Assembly: GCA_937872715.1 (NCBI GenBank)
Contig: CALMTJ010000215.1
Span: forward strand, 1-14,536
DNA from: an uncultured Methylobacteriaceae bacterium
GTDB lineage: Bacteria; Pseudomonadota; Alphaproteobacteria; Rhizobiales; Beijerinckiaceae
Reading direction: 5' to 3'
DNA: 14,536 nt
Below are positions 1-6,412 of the stretch, in pieces; positions within the stretch are counted from its first letter, which is position 1; each line of letters starts with the position of its first letter. Below the pieces are notes generated by a model. The model was not told the DNA's origin. It searched no databases and saw nothing but the letters and a program-made list of their open reading frames with translations. The translations under genes were made by a program, and so were the position numbers.

Positions 1-1
1 G

Positions 2-286
2 ATCGTCGAAAACGCCGGCGAAGACGGCGCGGTCGTCGCCCAGAAGGTGAAGGATGACAGCCTCGACGGCTACACCAAGACCGTTCTCGGCGTGACTCCC
101 GGAAACGGGAAGCGCCTCGGCCTCAGCGAGGACTGGTTCGTGCAGATGGTCAAGGCGGTCGGCAACTTCGGCGAGGTCTTCGAGCGGTCGCTGGGAAAGC
201 AATCGCCATTCAAGCTGGATCGCGGTCTGACGGGGCTCCGCCAGAACGGCGGCCTGCTCTATTCGCCGCCCTTGAGCGGCGGCTGA
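2..286 (+). CDS. aapJ: General amino-acid ABC transporter, periplasmic binding protein (AapJ-like), C-terminal part
   Basis: The window opens inside this gene; 94 C-terminal codons are present, ending in TGA. AapJ/BztA proteins capture a broad range of L-amino acids in the periplasm and deliver them to the AapQ-AapM permease. The visible end has the layout of this family's C-terminus: a DDSLDGYTKTVLGVTPGNGKR stretch, then GNFGEVFERSLG, then RGLTGLRQNGGLLYSPP (compare the NxGEIFERNLG...RGLN..W..GGL.YAPP pattern known for AapJ). Only 7 bp separate it from aapQ on the same strand, which supports an operon. The signal peptide and most of the ligand-binding lobes lie outside the window, so substrate preference cannot be judged. 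Moderately high confidence in the family, based on the C-terminus and the neighbours. Confidence 0.85.
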   Translation: MVENAGEDGAVVAQKVKDDSLDGYTKTVLGVTPGNGKRLGLSEDWFVQMVKAVGNFGEVFERSLGKQSPFKLDRGLTGLRQNGGLLYSPPLSGG

Positions 287-293
287 GGCGCGC

Positions 294-1493
294 TTGGTGA
301 CCGCCGTCGCCGAGACGTCCCCCGAGCTCGCGGCCCGTCCGAGCAAACGGGTTCGCTCCGGCCGGCGCGCGAGGACGGCGGTCCGCGAACTCGATGCGCT
401 CTGGCCGACCTCCGCGCGGCGGGCCTTCGTGTCGCAGGCATTGTTTGTCGCGGTTCTGGTCGTTGTCGTCTCGCTCGCGACCGGAACTCTCCTCACAAAC
501 CTGGCCCGCCTCGGGATCCGTCACGACCCCGGCCTCCTTTCCCAACCCGCGGGCTTCGACATCGGCGAGACTCCGATCGCGTACACGCAAAGCGACAGCT
601 ACGGCCGAGCGCTTCTGGTCGGCCTCGTCAACACCGTCCGAGCCGCGGTCGCCAGCATCTTCGTCGCCACCACCCTCGGTGTCGCATGGGGCATTTGGCG
701 ATTGTCGCGGGACCGCCTCATGCGGCGGATGTCCGGAGGGCTCGTCGACATCGTCCGCGGCGCGCCCGTGCTCATCATCATGTTCGCGATCTATGGGGTT
801 CTGGCGCAGCTTCCGGGGCCGAGGGGCGCCAGCCCGGACCGCCTCGGCATCCTGTGGACGAGCAGGGGAGTCTATCTGCCGGAGATCGCGGACGTGCCGC
901 CCTGGTCGGCGGCCATGCTCTCCGCCTCTGTCGCTGTTCTGGTGATCCTCGCTTGGCGGCGGCTCCCCCGGTTCTGGATGCTCGCCGCACTCCTCGCATC
1001 CTTGTCGCTCCTGCTCTGCGGCGCGACCGGCGTTTCGTTGAGCGTGCCGCGACGCGTGGGCTTCCAGGTCGAAGGTGGGTACGCGCTCAGTGCCGAGTTC
1101 TTCGCCGTGGTGGCGGCGGTGGGCGTTTCCGCCTCCGCGTTCATGGCCGAGCTGGTCCGCGGCGCCGTCGAAGGCGTCAGTCTGGGCCAGACGGAAGCCG
1201 CCCTCTCGCTCGGCTTGCGGCGCTGGCAGGTTCTTCGTCTCATCGTCGCGCCGCAGGCCTTTCGGGTGCTCCTTCCTCCAGCCACCAGCCTCTACCTCGA
1301 TATCGTGAAGGGGACCGCCCTCGGCGTTGCGGTCGGCTATGCTGACCTCGTTTCGGTCGGGGCCACCATTCTCGGGCAGACGAGTCAGGTTCTCGTCATT
1401 GTCTCGCTCTTCGCCGCGGCCTATCTCGCCTTGAACCTCTCCATCGTCTTCGGCTTGCGGCTGCTCGCGCCCTACCTGTCGCGCCATGCCTGA
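294..1493 (+). CDS. aapQ: General amino-acid ABC transporter permease AapQ
   Basis: This is an inner-membrane permease subunit of the polar/general amino-acid ABC importer (HisM/AapQ family), 399 aa. The N-terminus is basic and cytoplasmic, followed by a membrane segment around residues 43-62. A second hydrophobic block begins near residue 100 (LVNTVRAAVASIFVATTLGV) and leads into IVRGAPVLIIMFAIYG. The cytoplasmic EAA loop that docks the ATPase is clear: E301-A-A-L-S-L-G followed by RRWQVLRLIVAPQA. About 400 aa with an inserted periplasmic region is typical of AapQ rather than of the short HisQ/M permeases. The start is TTG at 294 or GTG at 297; a GAGG at 285-288 sits 8 nt before the GTG, which I slightly prefer. 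The gene overlaps aapM by 8 bp (ATGCCTGA), so translation is probably coupled. Confidence 0.93.
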   Translation: MVTAVAETSPELAARPSKRVRSGRRARTAVRELDALWPTSARRAFVSQALFVAVLVVVVSLATGTLLTNLARLGIRHDPGLLSQPAGFDIGETPIAYTQSDSYGRALLVGLVNTVRAAVASIFVATTLGVAWGIWRLSRDRLMRRMSGGLVDIVRGAPVLIIMFAIYGVLAQLPGPRGASPDRLGILWTSRGVYLPEIADVPPWSAAMLSASVAVLVILAWRRLPRFWMLAALLASLSLLLCGATGVSLSVPRRVGFQVEGGYALSAEFFAVVAAVGVSASAFMAELVRGAVEGVSLGQTEAALSLGLRRWQVLRLIVAPQAFRVLLPPATSLYLDIVKGTALGVAVGYADLVSVGATILGQTSQVLVIVSLFAAAYLALNLSIVFGLRLLAPYLSRHA

Positions 1494-2505
1494 ACGCAAG
1501 CGAGGGTCGTGGGCGAAGCGCGCGGCGCCCTGGACGATCGGACTGATCGCCCTCGGCGTCGGCGTCATCGTCCTGCGCTGGGCGGTCTTCGACGCGACGT
1601 TCGGCCCGCTCGATCCGCGAGCGTGCGAGGGTGGGACGGGAGCCTGCTGGGCTCTCGTGCGGGAGAAATCGTCGCTCCTGCTGTTCGGCCTCTACCCGCC
1701 GGGCGAGCTCTGGCGGCCAACCGCCGTGATCGCGCTCGCGGCGCTCCTGACGGCGCTGTGGTGGAGGACGGTGTCCCGCGTGCGTCCGCTGCTCGCGGCC
1801 ACGTTCGTCATCGCCGCGGCCATGCCGCTGCTGATGAGTGGGGCCGGCGTGCTGTCCCCGGTCTCGACCGATCGCTGGGGAGGTCTCGCCCTGACCGTGC
1901 TGCTCATTCTCGGCGCGGCCGCGGTCGGCATACCGGCAGGCATCCTGCTGGCGTTGGGACGGCAGTCGACCCTGCCGATCGTGAGGAGCGCGGCGTCGGC
2001 CTATGTCGAGACGGTGCGCGCCCTGCCGCTCGTCGCCATCCTGATCGCCATCTCCTTCCTGTTGCCGCTCCTGCTGCCGAACGGCTGGACGGTGGACAAG
2101 CTGTTGCGCGCCGTGCTCGGGATCGGCCTGTTCAACGCGGCATACTACGCGGAAGCGGTGCGGGGTGGCCTTCTCACCGTCTCGCTCGAGCAGTACCGGG
2201 CCGCCGCGGCGCTGGGGATGAGCCGCTCGCTGACGCTTCGGACCGTGGTCCTGCCGCAGGCGCTCCGCCGCAGCATTCCAGCCATCGTCAATACGACCGT
2301 GGGCGTTCTCAAGGACACGTCGCTCGTGGTGCTGATCGGCCTCGTCGACCTGGTCGGAGGGGGCAGGGCGGCGGTGGCGGATCTGCGCTGGCGCGGCCAT
2401 CCTCTCGAGATCTATGTCGTGCTCGCGACTGCTTTCGTCGCCATCGCCATCGTCTTCAGTCGCCTCGGTCGGAACTGGGAATTCACGTCAGAAGGTCGAC
2501 ATTGA
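1486..2505 (+). CDS. aapM: General amino-acid ABC transporter permease AapM
   Basis: This is the second permease subunit of the same importer, 339 aa, somewhat short for AapM. The N-terminus is short and basic, followed by a membrane segment near residues 11-30, a periplasmic stretch with two cysteines (near 46 and 53), and further segments. The permease domain is recognisable from IPAGILLALGR, ETVRALPLVAILIAISFLLPLLLP and the degenerate EAA loop Q236-Y-R-A-A-A-A-L-G-M, RTVVLPQALRR, then VGVLKDTSLVVLIGLVDLV. It starts inside the last codons of aapQ. Its 3' end overlaps the convergent M81 gene by 23 bp, so no terminator fits between them. In the usual aapJQMP order an ATPase gene follows; none does here. 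The ATPase must be upstream of the window, elsewhere, or shared with another importer. Confidence 0.92.
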   Translation: MPERKRGSWAKRAAPWTIGLIALGVGVIVLRWAVFDATFGPLDPRACEGGTGACWALVREKSSLLLFGLYPPGELWRPTAVIALAALLTALWWRTVSRVRPLLAATFVIAAAMPLLMSGAGVLSPVSTDRWGGLALTVLLILGAAAVGIPAGILLALGRQSTLPIVRSAASAYVETVRALPLVAILIAISFLLPLLLPNGWTVDKLLRAVLGIGLFNAAYYAEAVRGGLLTVSLEQYRAAAALGMSRSLTLRTVVLPQALRRSIPAIVNTTVGVLKDTSLVVLIGLVDLVGGGRAAVADLRWRGHPLEIYVVLATAFVAIAIVFSRLGRNWEFTSEGRH

Positions 2506-3982
2506 AAGAGTCCACGTCGTCGAGCGGCCAGATGGGCCGCCGAACCCGCCGATACGGCAGGGCGCGATAGTCGAAGGAGACGAGGCCTCCAGCGTCGGGA
2601 TAGAGGATTTCGTCCGCGATCGGCTCGAAGGCGGCGCGGAAGTGCTGGTGCGATTTGAGCAGCAGGATGCCGTGATCGGTCGGCTCGATGCCGCCGCAGC
2701 GGAAATAGGCCGGCTCGGTCACCTGCATGCGGCGCGATGCGACGAGGACGTCGACGGTGCCGATCCGGAGCGTCGCCACGGGACCGATCTCGATCGCGCG
2801 CCCGCGCCACATCGGCCCTTCGCAGACGAAGCGCCCGTCGCCGAGACCGATCACCTCGACGTCGGCCGACAGTGGGCCTCCCCCAAAACGCGCGTCCGTC
2901 TTGCCGCCGAACTCGAGGCGGAGGCGGCTTCCGACGCCGCCCGCGGCGGCCCTGGCGGCGGCCTCGGGATCCCAGATCGGCGCGCATGCCGCCCGTTGGC
3001 CCGCTCGGATGAGCAGGGCGAGCAAGGCAGTCCCGTCTCCGTAGCCGCCTCCGCCGGGATTGTCGGCGAAGTCGGCCAGCACGGCGTGCCCTCCCTGCCG
3101 CGCGATGGCGATCGCGCGATCGACGGCCTCCTCCGGCGTGCGCACCGCAATGGAGCGCATGTCCCGCGTCCGCCAGATCTCGCTGAGCAGGCGCCGCACG
3201 ACATCGGGCGGCTCGCGCCCAATCCCCTGCCCGGAGACGACCACCGAAGGACCCGCATGCGCCGCGTCCGCCCATGCGAACCCCGGAAAGACCGAAAGAG
3301 ACCAGATATCGCCGCGCTCCGCCGATCGTGCGTGATCCAGGAGGCGTGGCATCACGGTCCCGCCGCTGCGTCCGTTGTCGCAACCGTCGAGCAGCGGCAG
3401 ACGCCAGACCCGAGACGTCGGCCGCGATCCGGTGCTGAACGCACGTTCGAGCAGGACGGCGGCCCGGTCTCCCGTTTCGGCGAGATCCTGGTGGGGATAA
3501 GTGCGGTAGGTGACGATCGCGTCCGCCGCGCCGGCGAGGCGATCGCTCACATTGGCGTGCATGTCGAGCGACACCACCAGCGCGGCCGAGGGTGGCAGCG
3601 CGGCCCGCAACCGGCTCGCCAAAACCCCATCGGCATCGGGTTCGTTTTCCGCCGCCATGGCCCCGTGCAGCGCGAGGAGGATGGCATCGGGGGCGTGCTC
3701 CGCCACGGCGTCGAGCAGAAGATCGGTGAAGTGGGCATAGGCGTCGACCGTCACCGGACCCGACGGCGTCGCTTCCGCCGCCACGAGGGGAACGAGATCC
3801 CACCCGTAGCGCTCGGCCGCGGCGATGAAGGCGGCCATCTCCGTGTTGGTTCCCCGGTATGCGTCCAGAATGGCCGGGCCGAGCGTGTAGTCGCGCTGCC
3901 GGAACGCGTTCAGCCCTGTCATCTGCCGCGAGAAGGAGTTCGTCTCGTGCTGAACCTGGGCGCAGAGGACGCATCGCTTCAT
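2483..3982 (-). CDS. M81 family metallopeptidase (MlrC / microcystinase C-like)
   Basis: The 499-aa product has the normal length and two-part architecture of the M81 family (MlrC N-terminal and C-terminal domains). It is a predicted zinc amidohydrolase or peptidase, probably cytoplasmic; no signal peptide is visible. Motifs seen: HETNSF at residues 12-17, LHGAM at 105-109, LDMHAN with D140 and H142, and YRTYPHQD with H164. The D-x-H plus downstream His set is the likely metal site. The characterised member MlrC hydrolyses linearised microcystin, but most family members have unknown substrates, so microcystin should not be assumed. The start is ATG at 3982, because the family's conserved N-terminus (hydrophobic strand, then HETN) begins there. 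That ATG overlaps the stop of the upstream DUF35 gene by 4 bp, indicating translational coupling. It is the third gene of the leftward operon. Confidence 0.9.
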   Translation of the reverse strand: MKRCVLCAQVQHETNSFSRQMTGLNAFRQRDYTLGPAILDAYRGTNTEMAAFIAAAERYGWDLVPLVAAEATPSGPVTVDAYAHFTDLLLDAVAEHAPDAILLALHGAMAAENEPDADGVLASRLRAALPPSAALVVSLDMHANVSDRLAGAADAIVTYRTYPHQDLAETGDRAAVLLERAFSTGSRPTSRVWRLPLLDGCDNGRSGGTVMPRLLDHARSAERGDIWSLSVFPGFAWADAAHAGPSVVVSGQGIGREPPDVVRRLLSEIWRTRDMRSIAVRTPEEAVDRAIAIARQGGHAVLADFADNPGGGGYGDGTALLALLIRAGQRAACAPIWDPEAAARAAAGGVGSRLRLEFGGKTDARFGGGPLSADVEVIGLGDGRFVCEGPMWRGRAIEIGPVATLRIGTVDVLVASRRMQVTEPAYFRCGGIEPTDHGILLLKSHQHFRAAFEPIADEILYPDAGGLVSFDYRALPYRRVRRPIWPLDDVDSFNVDLLT

Positions 3983-4422
3983 GGCGAAGACCGGCGGAGC
4001 GCGAAACGTGGGACGTATCGGCCTCCCTCGGTCCGCCCCCACACCAGGCGCACCGGCGACTCGATCGGGACCGCCTCCGTCTCGCAACCGATCAGGTTCG
4101 ACAGCAGCCGCACGTCGCCACAGCTCGGAAAACGGACAACGACGACATCGTAGGGCAGCGCCGTCGTGACGCTCTCGTGCGCGGCGTACCAAACGCGCGC
4201 ATGGGTGAAGACGAGCGCGGGCCCGCTCGCCTCGACCCACTCCACATCGCCCTCCTCCGGCCCCGCGAGAGGCAGGGACGGATGGAGCCAGCGCCTCGTC
4301 CCGCTGCAGCGCGGAAACAGGAGGCGGTGTCGCTCGCATCCTTGCCAGAATGGGGCGTCGAGGTCGCCGGGACGCGGGTCCGGCAAGGCGTCGAGCGGGG
4401 AACGCCAGCGGCCCTCCATCAT
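3979..4422 (-). CDS. DUF35 (Zn-ribbon/OB-fold) protein, partner of the thiolase-fold protein
   Basis: A 147-aa protein of the DUF35 type that accompanies thiolase-superfamily proteins; in ChsH2-Ltp2 the DUF35 domain is an obligate partner of the aldolase. Visible features: FWQG at 25-28, where the rubredoxin-like ribbon normally begins; the OB-fold opening EWVEASGPALVFTHARV (about 61-77); PYDVVVVRF (90-98); and a closing G-R-Y-V-P-R-F (134-140). The ribbon is degenerate. Only C39 remains of the usual two CxxC pairs: the first pair reads C39-S-G-T, and the second is replaced by L-P-L-A near 50-53. Zinc binding is therefore unlikely. The gene starts with two adjacent ATG codons (4422 and 4419). 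It overlaps the thiolase-fold gene's stop and the M81 gene's start by 4 bp each, so it sits in the middle of a tightly coupled three-gene operon. Confidence 0.82.
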   Translation of the reverse strand: MMEGRWRSPLDALPDPRPGDLDAPFWQGCERHRLLFPRCSGTRRWLHPSLPLAGPEEGDVEWVEASGPALVFTHARVWYAAHESVTTALPYDVVVVRFPSCGDVRLLSNLIGCETEAVPIESPVRLVWGRTEGGRYVPRFALRRSSP

Positions 4423-5594
4423 GGACGCGCCAGGATGAGGGCGCTCGTCGGCGAGAGTGCGCCGCCCGCCGCGACGAAGGCGAGCTCGGCTCCCTCGACC
4501 TGCGCGGTCGACGTCCCGCGCATCTGTCGCACCGCTTCGAAAATCAGGTTGGCGCCGTGGAGATACACCTCCGACAGATGCCCCCCCGAAGTGTTGAGCG
4601 GCAGAGCGCCGCCGAGCCCGATGCGGCCGTCCTCGACGAAGGGCCCGCCCTCGCCGCGCGCGCAGAAGCCGTAATCCTCGAGCGCGACCAGCACCATGCC
4701 GGTGAACGCATCATAGATCTGGGCAACGTCGATATCGCCCCGCGCGACGCCGGCGCGGCCGAACAGGCGGTCCGGCAGGTCTCCGACGTTCCCGGTCTCG
4801 TAAGTTTCGAGCGGCATGTTGTGCCACCCGATCGGCCCTCCGCCCCATCCCGCCCCGGAGCCCTGCTCCGCCGCGAGGATGCGGACGGGGCGGGTGGCTG
4901 TGTCTCGCGCCCGCTCCTGCGTGGTGACGACGAAGGCGGCCGCGCCTTCGCTTTCCAGGCAACAGTCGTACAGCCGATAGGGCTCCGCGATGAAGCGCGA
5001 CGCGAGATAGTCCTCCATGGTGAGGCGTCGGGACCCGAGCAGGGCCGCCGGGTTCCGGTTCGCGTGCTCGCGGAACGTGACGGCGACGGCTCCGAGCTGC
5101 TCAGCCGTCGTGCTATAACGATGCATGTGCCGACGCATGGTGAGCGCGTAGAAGACGGGAGGCGCGAATGCGCCATAGGGGGCGCTCCAGCTGTAAAAGG
5201 GGCGCTGCGGATTATACCGGCCGTAGCGCTGCCCTGATTGCACGAGCGACCTGAACACGGCGACGTTGGCGGCGCGTCCGCTCTCGACCGCCGACGCCGC
5301 GAGCGCGATGGCTCCACAACCGCCCCCGCCGCCCGATGTGTAGACGACGGAGGCGTGCCGCAGTTGCGGCAGGCCGAGAACGACCTGGAGCAGAGCCGCC
5401 CCGTAGGCGTCTTCTCCGGGCATTTCGTTAGCATAGGTGACCAGGCCGTCGATCGCGGCGAGGTCCAGGCCCGCGTCCGCCACGGCGGCGCGGATCGCCT
5501 CAGCGGCCAAATCGAGTTCTGAGCGCGAGGCGAAACCGCCTCGCTTGGCGAAGGCCGTCCGCCCGATCCCCACGATGCACGCCGCCTGCCTCAT
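4419..5594 (-). CDS. Thiolase-superfamily protein lacking thiolase cysteines; probable Ltp2-like retro-aldolase
   Basis: From ATG 5594 the product is 391 aa, beginning MRQAACIVGIGRTAF as in lipid-transfer/acetyl-CoA acetyltransferase relatives. A GTG at 5618 is also in frame, but it lies inside a palindrome and adds residues outside the family pattern. The fold is thiolase-like, but the chemistry should differ. Aligning SGGGGGCGAIALAASA with the thiolase CASG-type motif puts Gly89 where the nucleophilic Cys belongs (Cys93 is out of register). The second catalytic Cys position near 375-376 is Ala. NEAFA is replaced by Y294-D-A-F-T, and the His of GHP by Y344 in SEVYLHG. Paired tyrosines and missing cysteines are what I recall for Ltp2, which cleaves a beta-hydroxyacyl-CoA with a DUF35 partner. 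The coupled DUF35 gene supports this. Substrate unknown. Confidence 0.87.
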   Translation of the reverse strand: MRQAACIVGIGRTAFAKRGGFASRSELDLAAEAIRAAVADAGLDLAAIDGLVTYANEMPGEDAYGAALLQVVLGLPQLRHASVVYTSGGGGGCGAIALAASAVESGRAANVAVFRSLVQSGQRYGRYNPQRPFYSWSAPYGAFAPPVFYALTMRRHMHRYSTTAEQLGAVAVTFREHANRNPAALLGSRRLTMEDYLASRFIAEPYRLYDCCLESEGAAAFVVTTQERARDTATRPVRILAAEQGSGAGWGGGPIGWHNMPLETYETGNVGDLPDRLFGRAGVARGDIDVAQIYDAFTGMVLVALEDYGFCARGEGGPFVEDGRIGLGGALPLNTSGGHLSEVYLHGANLIFEAVRQMRGTSTAQVEGAELAFVAAGGALSPTSALILARP

Positions 5595-5609
5595 TTGAAT
5601 TCCGAGATT

Positions 5610-5619
5610 TGTGATCACA
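5610..5619. promoter_or_regulatory. Perfect 10-bp palindrome in the divergent intergenic region (candidate operator)
   Basis: TGTGATCACA reads identically on both strands. It lies in the 89-bp gap between the leftward thiolase-fold operon and the rightward racemase-asparaginase pair. Its centre is about 43 bp upstream of the start expected from the rightward promoter candidate, and it would straddle the start of the leftward one. Such a site could be bound by a dimeric regulator (CRP/FNR or GntR type are possible), but no regulator gene is in the window, so the binding protein is unknown. Confidence 0.45.
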
Positions 5620-5647
5620 CTATTGCACGGCCGGACGGGCGCGTCTA
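5619..5647 (-). promoter_or_regulatory. Candidate sigma-70 promoter for the thiolase-fold/DUF35/M81 operon
   Basis: Read on the minus strand, TAGACG (5647-5642) and AATAGT (5624-5619) are 17 bp apart and would start transcription near 5612, inside the palindrome. The elements overlap the rightward promoter candidate almost completely, so the two could compete for polymerase. Weak match to consensus; low confidence. Confidence 0.25.
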
Positions 5648-5651
5648 GGCT
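5623..5651 (+). promoter_or_regulatory. Candidate sigma-70 promoter for the racemase-asparaginase pair
   Basis: TTGCAC at 5623-5628 and TAGGCT at 5646-5651 are separated by 17 bp. This would start transcription near 5658, about 26 nt before the racemase ATG, leaving room for the Shine-Dalgarno GAGGTGA at 5668-5674. It is a pattern match only, in GC-rich DNA where such matches arise by chance. Confidence 0.35.
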
Positions 5652-5683
5652 GCCACGCGACAGTGTCGAGGTGAGCCCGCGAG

Positions 5684-6412
5684 ATGGCGCGCGTTGGTAT
5701 CGTGACGGGGTCCGGTCCTGAGGCCGGGCTGGATTTGTGGAGCAAGCTGCTGAGCGAAACGCGTTCCCTCGTCGGCGCGGCGTTCAGGGGCGATCTCGAT
5801 GCGCCGCACGTCGTCATCGTCTCCGATCCGCTTCTCGGGCTCTCGATGGAGCTGGAGAGAAACCTGCACCTCGTCTGGCCGAGGCTGGCGGAGGTCGCGA
5901 CGGCCCTCTCGGGGCAAGTCGACGTATTCGCCATCGCGTGCAACACCCTCAACCTGTTTCAACCGCAGCTCGACGAGATGCGGCTTCCTGCTCGCCTCGT
6001 CGCCTTCGCCGACGTCCTGCTCGATCAGTTGTCGCAGGAGGGCGTCGAGGATGTCGCGTTGCTGGGCGCCGCGCCCGTCATTGAGCTCGGCCCGCGTTCC
6101 CACTACGCGCCGCTGGCGAAGCGCCTTCGCCTCGAGGAGATCGACGCGGGAACGAGAGCCGATCTCCACGCCATCATCTACGATGTGAAGACGGCAGGTG
6201 GCTCGACACACGCGATCGAGGAGCGTTTCGAACGCGTTCTCCAGCGGCTCAGGAGCGAGGTCGTGGTGCTCGCCTGCACGGAGCTTCCGCTGATCCGTGC
6301 ACGCGCGAACGGGCGCCGTCTCCTCGACGTCAGTCGACTGGTCGCCCGCCGCCTCGCATCGATCGCGTGGAACGAGCTGGCGCGCGGCCCTGCCCGTGAG
6401 CAGGCCCGATGA
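5684..6412 (+). CDS. Aspartate/glutamate racemase family protein
   Basis: The 242-aa product belongs to the cofactor-independent, two-cysteine Asp/Glu (and hydantoin) racemase superfamily. It opens with VGIVTGSGPEAG (residues 4-15). The first catalytic cysteine is C86 in FAIACNT, and the second is C198 in VVLACTELPL; both are intact. The family interconverts L- and D-amino acids, usually Asp or Glu, by one-base removal and return of the alpha proton; some members act on hydantoins or decarboxylate malonates. I cannot fix the substrate from sequence. A good Shine-Dalgarno, GAGGTGA at 5668-5674, lies 9 nt before the ATG. The stop overlaps the start of the asparaginase gene by 4 bp (ATGA), so the two are probably co-translated and work on related substrates, for example D- or L-Asp and Asn. 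Confidence 0.87.
   Translation: MARVGIVTGSGPEAGLDLWSKLLSETRSLVGAAFRGDLDAPHVVIVSDPLLGLSMELERNLHLVWPRLAEVATALSGQVDVFAIACNTLNLFQPQLDEMRLPARLVAFADVLLDQLSQEGVEDVALLGAAPVIELGPRSHYAPLAKRLRLEEIDAGTRADLHAIIYDVKTAGGSTHAIEERFERVLQRLRSEVVVLACTELPLIRARANGRRLLDVSRLVARRLASIAWNELARGPAREQAR

Noticed and set aside
210..2400. Long open frames on the minus strand (452 and 334 codons) opposite aapQ and aapM
   Set aside because: They are rich in Arg, Gly, Asp and His with no motif, and they oppose two clear permease genes; this is a codon-bias artefact of GC-rich DNA.
2483..3982. Naming the M81 gene mlrC and inferring microcystin degradation
   Set aside because: mlrA and mlrB are not in the window and the M81 family is broad; the substrate cannot be read from sequence.
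2414..4153. A 579-codon plus-strand open frame opposite the M81 gene
   Set aside because: No recognisable domain; the minus-strand M81 and DUF35 genes with conserved motifs explain the region.
3983..4339. Extending the M81 protein upstream to 4339 (618 aa)
   Set aside because: The added N-terminus is low-complexity, lies in another frame over the DUF35 gene, and the family start is at 3982 with a 4-bp overlap.
4419..5594. Calling the thiolase-fold gene a biosynthetic or degradative thiolase
   Set aside because: The nucleophilic Cys, the second catalytic Cys and the GHP histidine are all missing.
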